Below, in pieces: positions 1 to 7,654 of a stretch of DNA of 60,253 nucleotides. Under the pieces are notes generated by a model. It had not been told where the DNA came from. It was given only the letters and a program-made list of their open reading frames with translations, and did not search any database. Within the stretch, counting starts at the first letter, position 1; each line of letters opens with the position of its first letter. The stretch covers positions 1 to 60,253 of the forward strand of contig DASYUH010000084.1 of NCBI GenBank assembly GCA_036001465.1, written 5' to 3'. Both the position numbers and the translations under genes were made by a program. The stretch is from Candidatus Polarisedimenticolia bacterium. GTDB lineage: Bacteria > Acidobacteriota > Polarisedimenticolia > Gp22-AA2.

Positions 1-1016
1 TCCGCGCCGGCGCCGGTGCGACGTCTCTGCGCAGCGGCATAGGCGCGAAGCTCCGCGAGCGCCCGGACCTCTTCCTGCCCGCCGGGGGCCAGCGGGCAGA
101 TGTAGTCCCCCGAGGTCAGGACGACCCCGAGATCGGCGAGGACCGACACGCGTGCCTCGGGCAGGATGAAAACCAGGGTCGTGCCCGTGAGGTCCGACGG
201 CTTCGCCGTGCCGGCCGCCATCGCCGCTGGGGCCGGGCCCTCGGCGCCTGTCGCCCCCAGCAATCCTTCCGTCGCTGCGTTGAGCCGATCGAGATTCTCC
301 TCCGGGGCCGGAACCGCCTCGCGGGAGCGCGCCGCGCTCATCTTGTTGTCATTCTCCTGCTCCTGTCGTTCCGCAATCGCTCCGCCCAGGGCCGATCCGT
401 CCTTCTTGATCTGGGGCCTGCCCGAGTCGGCGGGTTTAGGTGGCGGCGGAGAGGGAGCGAAGGCGGTCGTCTGACCGAAAAGGCCGGAGGCGTCGGGACG
501 CCCCGCGATGCCGGGCTGGACAGGCCGGGGCGCGGTCTCTTTGGGGCTGGCTGGAGGCGCTGAGGCGGACTCCGGCTGAGACGACGGAGGCTGCTCTGTC
601 GAGGGTCCCGAGGCCTGCGGTGTCGTGTCGGATCGCGATTCGGCCAGGCGTTCCCCGGGAATGCGGCCGCGCAAGACGACCCAGAGGGACGCCACGACCA
701 GGACCGCGGCGGCGGTGGCGAGCGGCAGTCGGGCGCGGGGGAAGAAGCGCAACCGAGTGGCCGGACGAGGGGCCTCCGACTCCGTGTCGATCCTCCGGCC
801 GATCTTCTCCAGGAGGTAGGTCGGAATCGGGGGCGCCGCCTCGCGCCGCGCGGCGACCGCGAGGGCCCGGAAGTCCGCCAGGATCGCCTGGCAGGCGGCG
901 CAGCCGCTCAGGTGCTCGTGGACGGTCGCCCGATCCGCGGCCTCCAGCCTGCCGTCCATGTAGGCCGAGATCAACTCGAGTGGGTGCTCCACGGCTGCCG
1001 GTCGGTTCGGGCTCAT
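1..1016 (-). CDS. Zinc-binding anti-sigma factor (partial, cut by left edge)
   Basis: About 338 residues are visible and the frame is still open at the window edge. Residues 37-44 hold H-x3-C-x2-C (HLSGCAAC), the zinc anti-sigma (ZAS, zf-HC2) signature that in RsrA-type proteins grips an ECF sigma factor in the cytoplasm. One hydrophobic span follows near residues 88-108 (LPLATAAAVLVVASLWVVL), so the long Pro/Ala-rich remainder should be extracytoplasmic. Its ATG overlaps the TGA of the sigma factor gene (ATGA), which indicates translational coupling and a sigma/anti-sigma pair. The trigger and the regulon cannot be seen. The distal part matches no domain I recognise. Confidence 0.85.
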   Translation of the reverse strand, partial: MSPNRPAAVEHPLELISAYMDGRLEAADRATVHEHLSGCAACQAILADFRALAVAARREAAPPIPTYLLEKIGRRIDTESEAPRPATRLRFFPRARLPLATAAAVLVVASLWVVLRGRIPGERLAESRSDTTPQASGPSTEQPPSSQPESASAPPASPKETAPRPVQPGIAGRPDASGLFGQTTAFAPSPPPPKPADSGRPQIKKDGSALGGAIAERQEQENDNKMSAARSREAVPAPEENLDRLNAATEGLLGATGAEGPAPAAMAAGTAKPSDLTGTTLVFILPEARVSVLADLGVVLTSGDYICPLAPGGQEEVRALAELRAYAAAQRRRTGAGA

Positions 1017-1624
1017 GCGGTCCCTCCATTCAGGCACTGGCGCAGCGCCAGTCGCGCGCGGGCCAGGCGCGAGCGCACCGTGCCTAGGGCGATTCCGAGC
1101 GTGGCGGCGATCCCCTCGTACGGCGCGTCGTCGACGTCGCGCAGCGCCAGGATCGTCCGGAAGGCCGACGGCATCCGGCCCAGGCAGTCGGCCAGGCGGC
1201 GCTGCAGCTCGCCGGCCTGCAGCGCCTGAAGCGGCGAGTCACGGGACTCGGCCGCCGCCGGCAGCGTGTCGAGGACATCGTCCAGCTCGACCCGCGCCCG
1301 ACTGGCCCGCTCTTCGGCACGCTGCAGATGATTGAGCGCCCGGCTGACCGCGATGCGGTGCAGCCAGGTCGACAGGCGCGCCTCCCCCCGGAAACCCGAC
1401 AGCCCCCGGTAGGCCGTAAGGAACACCTCCTGGACGACGTCTTCCGTGTCCTCACGCTGCCGCAGCATCCGCCAGACGACCCCCCAGACGCGGGGAAGGT
1501 GGAGCCGCACCAGCCCGTCGAACGCGTCGCGATCCCCCCGGCGCGCCCGCGCGAGAAGATTGGCCTCGGCCGCCTCGGGGACGGTCTCCTCGCCTGCCGA
1601 AGTCGCGGCGTCGTTGCGCCTCAT
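1013..1624 (-). CDS. ECF-family RNA polymerase sigma factor (RpoE-like)
   Basis: 203 residues, normal for a group 4 (ECF) sigma factor. Region 2 is around residues 25-90, with the core-binding stretch DTEDVVQEVFLTAY and the following STWLHRIAVSRALNHL. Region 4, with its helix-turn-helix, is near residues 140-195 (LALRDVDDAPYEGIAATLG, then GTVRSRLARAR). The acidic linker between them is usual. An in-frame ATG lies four codons upstream; neither start has a clear Shine-Dalgarno, so the first residues are uncertain. The stop overlaps the start of the anti-sigma gene. It is transcribed divergently from the DUF447/mptG genes; whether it controls them is unknown. Confidence 0.9.
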   Translation of the reverse strand: MRRNDAATSAGEETVPEAAEANLLARARRGDRDAFDGLVRLHLPRVWGVVWRMLRQREDTEDVVQEVFLTAYRGLSGFRGEARLSTWLHRIAVSRALNHLQRAEERASRARVELDDVLDTLPAAAESRDSPLQALQAGELQRRLADCLGRMPSAFRTILALRDVDDAPYEGIAATLGIALGTVRSRLARARLALRQCLNGGTA

Positions 1625-1740
1625 GCGTGACAGCATGCCACGCCGGGCGGCGAAAGTCTCATCGGCACACCTGATTGGACAGGAGCGGCGGGGGAAAGTT
1701 CCCGACCGGCCGCCGCACGCCGCCGCGCCGCCCAGGAGGG

Positions 1741-1749
1741 TGCTAGAAT
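1741..1749 (+). promoter_or_regulatory. Extended -10 promoter element upstream of the DUF447 gene
   Basis: TGCTAGAAT matches the extended -10 form (TGn followed by a TATAAT-like hexamer). It sits about 24 bases before a well-placed Shine-Dalgarno (GGAGG at 1762-1766). No convincing -35 is present, which fits an extended -10 promoter. It would drive DUF447 and mptG. Confidence 0.4.
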
Positions 1750-1772
1750 CCCCCCATAAACCGGAGGCGACC

Positions 1773-1808
1773 ATGGCCGTGGCGCTCGCGCGCGAGCCCG
1801 TCCTGTGA
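1773..1808 (+). other. Eleven-codon upstream ORF coupled to the DUF447 start
   Basis: An ATG six bases after GGAGG opens an 11-codon ORF (MAVALAREPVL) whose TGA overlaps the GTG start of the DUF447 gene (GTGA). The Shine-Dalgarno serves this small ORF, so DUF447 may be translated by re-initiation. Alternatively one extra base has split an N-terminal extension from the gene: removing it would join the two frames smoothly. Confidence 0.4.
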
Positions 1809-2362
1809 TCCTGGAGACGATCGTCTCGACGGTCGACTCGGAGGGGCGGCCGAACTTCGCCCCGATGGGGATCGAGCTCGAAGGTCCGGGCATCCTCCTG
1901 CGGCCCTTCAAGACGGCGATCACCTGGAAGAACCTCCAGGAGGTGCCGGAGGGCGTGGTCCACTTCACCGACAACGTCCTGCTGTTCGCGCGCTGCGTCG
2001 TCTCGGCGCACCTGCCGCCGCACCGGGACTCCGGCCGCGTGCGCGCGAAGGTGCTCGAGGACACCTGTCACTGGAAGGAGTTCGTCGTCGAGTCGCAGGA
2101 CCTGAGCGAGGACCGCGGCCGATTCAGGGGCCGGGTGATCGCGGAGGGACGCGCGCGCGATTTTGCCGGTCTCAACCGGGCGAAGCATGCGGTGATCGAG
2201 GGGACGATCCTGGCGACCCGCCTGCACCTCCTCGGGCGCGACCGGGTCCTGGAAGAGATCTCGAGGCTGCGGCCGCTGGTCGACAAGACGGCCGGCCCCG
2301 AGGAGCGCGAGGCGTTCGAGCTTCTCGTGGACTACGCGCGGGGGTGGCACGATGCGCATTGA
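1805..2362 (+). CDS. DUF447 family protein of the H4MPT island
   Basis: 185 residues. The start ILETIVSTVDSEGRPNFAPMG is typical of DUF447, a flavin-reductase-fold family (split beta-barrel, probable FMN binder) found in archaea and in bacteria that use tetrahydromethanopterin. The biochemical role is unknown. I chose the GTG start because homologous N-termini begin at this ILETIV stretch and the GTG overlaps the stop of a small upstream ORF. The 3' end overlaps mptG by 11 bases, so the two are co-translated, and the context points to pterin cofactor synthesis or use. Confidence 0.8.
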   Translation: MILETIVSTVDSEGRPNFAPMGIELEGPGILLRPFKTAITWKNLQEVPEGVVHFTDNVLLFARCVVSAHLPPHRDSGRVRAKVLEDTCHWKEFVVESQDLSEDRGRFRGRVIAEGRARDFAGLNRAKHAVIEGTILATRLHLLGRDRVLEEISRLRPLVDKTAGPEEREAFELLVDYARGWHDAH

Positions 2363-3299
2363 GATCAGGGCCCAGGCCAGGCTCCACTTCGGCTTTCTCG
2401 ATCTGTCCGGGGAGCAGGGGCGCCGCTTCGGCGGCATGGGGGTGTCGGTCGACACGCCGCGTCTCCTGCTGCGGATGGAGCCGGCGAAAAAGCTCCTGGT
2501 GGAAGGGGAGCAGGCGGAGCGGGTGGAGATTCTCGTGACCCGCTTCTGCGACGCCGTCGAGATCCGGCCCGAGGCGCGTATCCGGCTCGTGGAGACAATC
2601 CCCGAGCACGTCGGCCTGGGATCGGGGACGCAGCTGGCGCTGGCCGTCGCGGCGGGGCTCACGCGCCTCAAGAACCTCGACCTCGGCCCTGAGGAGCAGT
2701 GCGCCCTGATGAACCGCGCGCGCCGGTCGGGCGTCGGCTACCACCTGTTCCAGGCCGGCGGCTTCGTGGTGGAGGGGGGACACACGGTCGAGGGGCAGAA
2801 GCTGGGGGAGGCGCCGCCCCTCCTGATGCGGCACGAGTTCCCGGAGGCCTGGCGGATCGTGGTGGCGGTCCCCGTCCCCTCCGAGACGATCAGCGGCGAG
2901 ACGGAGGAGGCGGCGTTCGCGCGGCTCGGTCCGGCCTCCGACCAGATGGTCGATCAGATCGCGCGCATCGTTCTCATGCGCCTCGTGCCCGCGCTCGTCA
3001 AGCGGAACCTCGACACCTTCGGCGCGGCCCTCACCGAGGCGCAGGAGCTGGTCGGCTCCTGCTTCGCGGCCGTGCAGAACGGGCTGTTCCACGCCGACGC
3101 GGCGGCCCTCATCGCCCGGCTCAAGGAGGCCGGCGCGCGCGGAGTCGGCCAGTCCTCCTGGGGGCCGGCGGTGTACGCCTTCGCAGGCGACGAGGGGGAG
3201 GAACGCCGCCTCCAGGACGTGGCGCGGCGGGCCTGCCCCGGCGGATCGGTCTTCACCGCACGTGGCTGGAACCGCGGCGCCGTCGTCGAGGCGCTGTAG
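2352..3299 (+). CDS. mptG: Beta-ribofuranosylaminobenzene 5'-phosphate synthase
   Basis: 315 residues, usual for the family. This GHMP-kinase-superfamily enzyme condenses 4-hydroxybenzoate or p-aminobenzoate with PRPP, releasing CO2 and pyrophosphate, and commits carbon to methanopterin synthesis. Visible signatures are the N-terminal RLHFGFLDLSG, the glycine-rich GHMP motif VGLGSGTQLALAVAAGL near residues 82-98, and the C-terminal GVGQSSWGPAVYAF near residue 260. It overlaps the preceding DUF447 gene by 11 bases. Its 3' end overlaps the convergent CitG-like gene by 47 bases. The gene is a strong marker that the organism makes an H4MPT-type cofactor. Confidence 0.93.
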   Translation: MRIEIRAQARLHFGFLDLSGEQGRRFGGMGVSVDTPRLLLRMEPAKKLLVEGEQAERVEILVTRFCDAVEIRPEARIRLVETIPEHVGLGSGTQLALAVAAGLTRLKNLDLGPEEQCALMNRARRSGVGYHLFQAGGFVVEGGHTVEGQKLGEAPPLLMRHEFPEAWRIVVAVPVPSETISGETEEAAFARLGPASDQMVDQIARIVLMRLVPALVKRNLDTFGAALTEAQELVGSCFAAVQNGLFHADAAALIARLKEAGARGVGQSSWGPAVYAFAGDEGEERRLQDVARRACPGGSVFTARGWNRGAVVEAL

Positions 3300-4221
3300 A
3301 CATCGCTGTCCCCATCCGCCCCAGAAGCCCCTGGTCATCGAGCAGCCACAGGAACAGGGAGGCGACTGTCAGATCGGCGGTCGCCCCGGGGTTTCGGGGC
3401 GGCCGGGCGGCGCGCAGGTCGCGATCGAGCCTGGCCGCCAGGGCCCCGCCGCGCTCCGTCCGGACCCCCCCCGCCTCGACGACGCGGCGCGCCCCCTGCC
3501 GCAAGGCGCGGGCCTTCTCGACCCCGTGGCGCCGGACGACGAGCGTGTCGGGGGCCGCCGCCAGCAGGACGAGGTAGGTCTGGGCGATGGCGACCGGCAA
3601 GGGGACGTGGCGATCGCCGAGCCGCCTGAGCATCGGCAATCCGACCGTGAGGGACGTTTGGAAGCCGGTCGCGTACTCGCGCGCCACGGCGTCCCGTCCG
3701 GCCGCGAGGCGCATGCATTCGAGAAGGGAACGGGTCGGCGCCGCCCCGATGTCCTGCTCCTCGACCCTGCCGAGGCCGCCGGCCTCCGCCAGCCGGATGG
3801 CGCGGTAGGCGTCGCGCGCGTCCCGAAGGTCGAGCGAGAGCAGGACGCGCCGCAGGCGGTCCCGGAACGCCCCGCGCGATTCCAGGGAGGCGCGGGCGAG
3901 CGGAGCCAGCAGCAGGATGATTCCGAGGTTGGTGTTGGTGCGCACCTGGCGGCGCGTCCTTCGCACCGCCTCCAGGATCAGCCGGCCGACCCGCCCCCCC
4001 AGGTGCTCGCGGAAGGCCGGTCCGATGGCGTAGGCGCTGATGACGAAATCGCGATAGGTCAGCCCCGGCAGGTCGCGCCCGCGTCCGACGTTTCCCGGCT
4101 TCGGTGCCATCACCTCGAGAAGGCAGGCGGCCTGGGCGGCCGCGGCGATGAGGCCTGCCCGCCCGGAGGCCCCGCGGACCGCATCGCGCTTCGCGTCGGT
4201 GACGCGGCGCCGGGTCGTCAC
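3253..4221 (-). CDS. CitG-like triphosphoribosyl-dephospho-CoA synthase family protein
   Basis: 322 residues. The stretch LEVMAPKPGNVGRGRDLPGLTYRDF and the later RTNTNLGIILLLAPL match the CitG/MdcB family, which joins dephospho-CoA to ATP to make the prosthetic-group precursor of citrate lyase or malonate decarboxylase. No citrate lyase or malonate decarboxylase gene is near. CitG-like proteins recur in bacterial H4MPT gene islands, so a ribosyl or phosphoribosyl transfer in cofactor synthesis is more likely here (inference). The GTG start overlaps the stop of the ATP-grasp gene (GTGA). It is the last gene of the aminotransferase-mch-ATP-grasp operon. Confidence 0.8.
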   Translation of the reverse strand: MTTRRRVTDAKRDAVRGASGRAGLIAAAAQAACLLEVMAPKPGNVGRGRDLPGLTYRDFVISAYAIGPAFREHLGGRVGRLILEAVRRTRRQVRTNTNLGIILLLAPLARASLESRGAFRDRLRRVLLSLDLRDARDAYRAIRLAEAGGLGRVEEQDIGAAPTRSLLECMRLAAGRDAVAREYATGFQTSLTVGLPMLRRLGDRHVPLPVAIAQTYLVLLAAAPDTLVVRRHGVEKARALRQGARRVVEAGGVRTERGGALAARLDRDLRAARPPRNPGATADLTVASLFLWLLDDQGLLGRMGTAMSTAPRRRRRGSSHVR

Positions 4222-5168
4222 GCCATGGAGGCGGCCGCACGCCGGGCGGCGAGGCGCGACCTCGCCAGGGCCGCCACCTCCTGCGCCAGGTCGATCGAGG
4301 TCGTGCGCTGCAGGGCGCTCCAGCCGGGGATGCCGTTCACCTCGAGGACCAGGAGCCTCCCGTCCTCGGCTTCGATCAGGTCGACCCCGGCGTAGTCGGC
4401 GCCAACCGCGCGGGCCGATCGCAGCGCCAGGTCCTCCTGCAGCGGATCGGGCCGGTGCGGCTCCATCCCCGCCCCCGCCGCCACGTTCGTCTTCCAGCCG
4501 TTCCCGGTCCGACGCGCGGCGGCCACCACGCGGCCGCCGGCGACGAAGAAGCGCAGGTCGGAGCGCCCGTGCGGCACGAACTCCTGGATATAGAAGACGG
4601 CGCGCTGCATTTCGAGGGCCCGGAAGGTCCTGTACGCCAGGTCGGGATCGCTGAGGCGCACGATCCCGCGGCCCCCCGAGCCGAACAGGGGCTTCACGAG
4701 GACGTCCCCCAGCTCCTCGAACGCCGCCATGGCGTCCCCGAACGACTCGGAGGCGACCGTGCGCGGCGTCGGGATGCCGGCATCCTGGAGCAGCCGCGAG
4801 GTCCAGTGCTTGTCGACGGTCCGCTCGATCGCCCGGGGGGGATTCATCACCGGGAGGCCGGAATCGTGCAGGACGTGCAGAAGATCCATCCGGAAGATGA
4901 TCTGATCGAGCGATCCGGGCGGTATGTATCGGACGAGCAGCGCGTCGAGCGATTCGAGCGCGCACGCGCCGGCGCGGATCGACGAACCGGAGGTCGCCCC
5001 GCGCCCGGCTGCTCCAGCGCCGAGGCCGCCCGTTCCCGCGCCGATCAGGCCGGACAGGCGCGTGGCCGGAAGCGGGACCGCCTCGCAGCCGAGCCGCTCC
5101 AGCGCCGCCCCGAGACTCTGCACGTGCCAGGTGTCCCCCTGGGCCAGGATACCGATTCGCTCCCTCAT
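4218..5168 (-). CDS. RimK-type ATP-grasp ligase (MptN-like, H4MPT island)
   Basis: 316 residues with an ATP-grasp fold. The nucleotide-binding loop is KPLFGSGGRGIVRL (near residue 155), and the metal-binding end is LLVLEVNGIPGWSALQ (near residue 277). RimK relatives ligate glutamate. MptN adds glutamate to H4MPT in methanogens, and ATP-grasp proteins of this type occur in methylotroph H4MPT clusters. The exact substrate is inferred from context only. The start overlaps the mch stop (ATGA) and the stop overlaps the next start, so the operon is tightly coupled. A Gly/Ala-rich insert near residues 40-65 (GAGTGGLGAGAAGRG) is probably a surface loop. Confidence 0.82.
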   Translation of the reverse strand: MRERIGILAQGDTWHVQSLGAALERLGCEAVPLPATRLSGLIGAGTGGLGAGAAGRGATSGSSIRAGACALESLDALLVRYIPPGSLDQIIFRMDLLHVLHDSGLPVMNPPRAIERTVDKHWTSRLLQDAGIPTPRTVASESFGDAMAAFEELGDVLVKPLFGSGGRGIVRLSDPDLAYRTFRALEMQRAVFYIQEFVPHGRSDLRFFVAGGRVVAAARRTGNGWKTNVAAGAGMEPHRPDPLQEDLALRSARAVGADYAGVDLIEAEDGRLLVLEVNGIPGWSALQRTTSIDLAQEVAALARSRLAARRAAASMA

Positions 5169-6142
5169 CCGTCGATACCGAACGACTTCCTGAGCAGCCC
5201 CTCGTCGGTCGCGCCGGCGCTCCACACCCGGCCGGTCGCCGCGTTCACCAGCGTGACCTGGGCCGGGCTGAACAGCATCGGATCGATCGCGTAGAAGTCG
5301 CCGTGCTCCTTGAAGAGGTCGTAGAACAGTCGCCCGTGCTCCTTCGAGGCCGACGAGGGGAGCCTTCCGATGACCGCCTCGATGGCGCGGTCGTCGGCGC
5401 GCACCCAGAGAGAGACGGCGGCGCCGTACAGGACGGCGTCGTTGGTCCGGCCGATGGCGCGGAGCGGATCGGGGATGCCCGGGGCGATCGGGCAGGTGCC
5501 GGCCCCCGCGACGATGGTGCCGAGGTCGAAGCCGAGCTCCATCAGCTTGTGCAGGGCGGTCTCGACGCTGCGCGCCGCGATCTGCGTGCAGCCGGCGAGG
5601 CTTCCGGTGGAGGCGGCGACCAGTGTCAGGCGGGCGGGCTCGATCCCGCAACGGCTCGCGACGTGGTCGGCGACCTCGGCGCCCGGCAGGACCGAGGTCT
5701 CGAGGAGCAGCACCGTGCGGTCCGATCGCGATCGAAGCGGATGACTCTGAAAGAGCGGCTCGACCGCCGCGAGGCTCCGCGCCGGCCCCGACCCCATGGC
5801 GAAGAACTTTCCGACCTGGATCTTCCAGCCGGCGTACTGCGATCCCATGCAGGCATCGAGCGGCGCGTCGACGGTGACCCGCGCCTCGGACAGAGTCGCG
5901 GCCCCGAGGCGCCGCACACCGACGGCGACCTGCCCGAGCCCTCCCAGGCACGCCTCGGCATAGAGCCGACCGGCCTCGTGCGACCCGGCCGCGGCGACCC
6001 CTGCGTCGATGAGCCGCGTGCCGTTCGGGAGCGCCTGGATCGCGACGCCAATCTCCCCGGCGCGCCGCGCCATCTCGTCGGCGAGGCGCAGGGCGGCGGC
6101 GTGCATCCCGTCCCCCACGGCGGAGCCGGGCGGGGGGCTCAT
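5165..6142 (-). CDS. mch: Methenyltetrahydromethanopterin cyclohydrolase
   Basis: 325 residues, family-typical. Mch interconverts 5,10-methenyl-H4MPT and 5-formyl-H4MPT in the cytoplasm, in the middle of the H4MPT one-carbon pathway. Recognisable stretches include CLGGLGQVAVGVR, PLDACMGSQYAGWKIQVGKFFAMGSGPAR, and TGSLAGCTQIAARSVETALHKL, followed by GTCPIAPGIPDPLRAIGRTNDAVLYG, all characteristic of Mch. Start and stop both overlap neighbouring genes (ATGA). Formaldehyde-activating enzyme, methylene-H4MPT dehydrogenase and formyltransferase/hydrolase genes are not in the window, so they must lie elsewhere if the pathway is complete. Confidence 0.95.
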   Translation of the reverse strand: MSPPPGSAVGDGMHAAALRLADEMARRAGEIGVAIQALPNGTRLIDAGVAAAGSHEAGRLYAEACLGGLGQVAVGVRRLGAATLSEARVTVDAPLDACMGSQYAGWKIQVGKFFAMGSGPARSLAAVEPLFQSHPLRSRSDRTVLLLETSVLPGAEVADHVASRCGIEPARLTLVAASTGSLAGCTQIAARSVETALHKLMELGFDLGTIVAGAGTCPIAPGIPDPLRAIGRTNDAVLYGAAVSLWVRADDRAIEAVIGRLPSSASKEHGRLFYDLFKEHGDFYAIDPMLFSPAQVTLVNAATGRVWSAGATDEGLLRKSFGIDG

Positions 6143-7509
6143 CGGACCGCGTCCTCCCGTCCCAGCAGGTCGGCGATGCTCTCCTCGAACACGCGCGTGT
6201 GCAGGTCGATGTCCTCGGTCGTGGTGTCGGGGGCGACGAGCGCCATGTTGTGGAACGGAGTCATCAGGATGCCGCGGTTCATGGCGTGCAGGTGCAGGAA
6301 GGCGTCGAGATCGTAGTTCATGGCCGCCTCCGCCTCGGCGCCGTTTCGGGGCGGCGTGGCGCGAAACTGGTACTCGACCCGGTTCCCCAGCTGCACGACG
6401 TGCCACGGCAGGCCGGTCTTTCCGATGACGCCCCGGGCCCCCTCGGCGAACCGCGTGGCCAGAGGGATCATCCGCGCGTACGCCTCGGGGGTCATGACGC
6501 TCCTGAGCGTCGCCCGCATGGCCGCCATGGCCAGGGCGTTCCCCGAGAGGGTGCCGCCGATGCCGCTGACGTCCGAGTCCTGCACGTTGGTCTTGGCGTG
6601 GATCAAGTCCGCGACCCCCTGGCTGATGCCGTAGGCCGCCGCCGGCAGGCCGCTGGCGATCGGCTTCCCGATCGTGAGCATGTCCGGCTCGAGCCCGAAG
6701 GCGCCCGTGTACCCTCGGGGGCCGGTGCAGATGGTGTGCGTCTCGTCGATGACTAGCAGGGTGCCGGTGCGCCGTGTGAGGGCGCGCAGGGCCTCGTGGT
6801 AGCCGGGATCGGGCAGGATGATTCCGACGTTGGTCAGAGCCGGCTCGGCCAGGACGCAGGCGACATCCCGGGGCGCGAGCGCCGCCTCGAGCGCCGCGAG
6901 GTCGTTGAACTCGACGAGGCGCGTCGTCAAGGCCGGATCGACCGGCGGCCCGAGGCTGCTGCGCTTGGCCTGGGTCCGGCCGTCCACGAGCGTGACCATC
7001 GTCTCGTCGACGCTGCCGTGGTAGCAGCCGTTGAACGCCAGGATGAGCGGACGGCCGGTGACGGCGCGGCACAGGCGGATGGCGAACCGGTTGGCGTCGG
7101 TCGCGGTCATGGCGAACTGCCAGAAGGGGAGGCCGAAGCGGCGGGCCAGCTCCTCGCCGACGCCGATCGAGTCCTCGGTCGGCAGCATGAAGGTGATGCC
7201 GCGGCGCACCTGGCGGGCGATGGCGTCCGCCACGGGGGCGGGGGAATGCCCGAGCATCGAGCCGGTGTCCCCCAGGCAGAAGTCGACGTAGCGGTGGCCG
7301 TCCACGTCGACGAAATGCGCCCCCTGGGCCTCCTCGACGAAGATCGGAAAGGGGCCGGCCCACTTGACCATCCAGTTCATCGGCACGCCTTCGAGCAGGG
7401 ACGATCGGGCGCGCTCGAAGAGGGCCTTCGACTTCGGGCGCTCGGCGGCGAAGCGCCGGCGCTCGCGGTCCATCAGGTCGGCGAGGCGTGTGGCGGAAAC
7501 GGTGACCAT
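6139..7509 (-). CDS. Class III PLP aminotransferase (glutamate-1-semialdehyde aminomutase-like)
   Basis: 456 residues, normal for the class III aminotransferase fold. The PLP-phosphate region is DTGSMLGHSP, the aspartate that holds the pyridine ring lies in VIDETHTICTGPRG, and the Schiff-base lysine lies in LTIGKPIASGLPAAAYG (near residue 295). GGTLSGNALAMAAM follows as in this family. The start is preceded by AGGAG about eight bases upstream. It is the first gene of an operon with mch, the ATP-grasp and the CitG-like gene, sharing a four-base overlap with mch. The substrate is unknown; it is unlikely to be the heme enzyme HemL because of its context and divergent motifs. Confidence 0.85.
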   Translation of the reverse strand: MVTVSATRLADLMDRERRRFAAERPKSKALFERARSSLLEGVPMNWMVKWAGPFPIFVEEAQGAHFVDVDGHRYVDFCLGDTGSMLGHSPAPVADAIARQVRRGITFMLPTEDSIGVGEELARRFGLPFWQFAMTATDANRFAIRLCRAVTGRPLILAFNGCYHGSVDETMVTLVDGRTQAKRSSLGPPVDPALTTRLVEFNDLAALEAALAPRDVACVLAEPALTNVGIILPDPGYHEALRALTRRTGTLLVIDETHTICTGPRGYTGAFGLEPDMLTIGKPIASGLPAAAYGISQGVADLIHAKTNVQDSDVSGIGGTLSGNALAMAAMRATLRSVMTPEAYARMIPLATRFAEGARGVIGKTGLPWHVVQLGNRVEYQFRATPPRNGAEAEAAMNYDLDAFLHLHAMNRGILMTPFHNMALVAPDTTTEDIDLHTRVFEESIADLLGREDAVR

Positions 7510-7654
7510 GAAGCGGCTCCTGTCCGGCCTGAGATGCGCCCGGTGAAACGCGCCCCGGAGCGGCCGGGGCCGCCATGCTGCCACACTTGAAGAGAGGGCG
7601 GAAGCCGTCTCCGCGCTATCATACGGCCGAAGGCGACGACGGCGGAGCGGTGGA

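Noticed and set aside
436-1029. Long minus- and plus-strand ORFs overlapping the anti-sigma gene
   Set aside because: Arg/Pro/Gly-rich shadow frames of GC-rich coding DNA; the true frame carries the ZAS motif and membrane span.
7510-7654. Bidirectional promoter between the aminotransferase and SDR 1
   Set aside because: TATCAT at 7617-7622 could be a -10, but no -35 lies at proper distance and no good pair exists on the minus strand.
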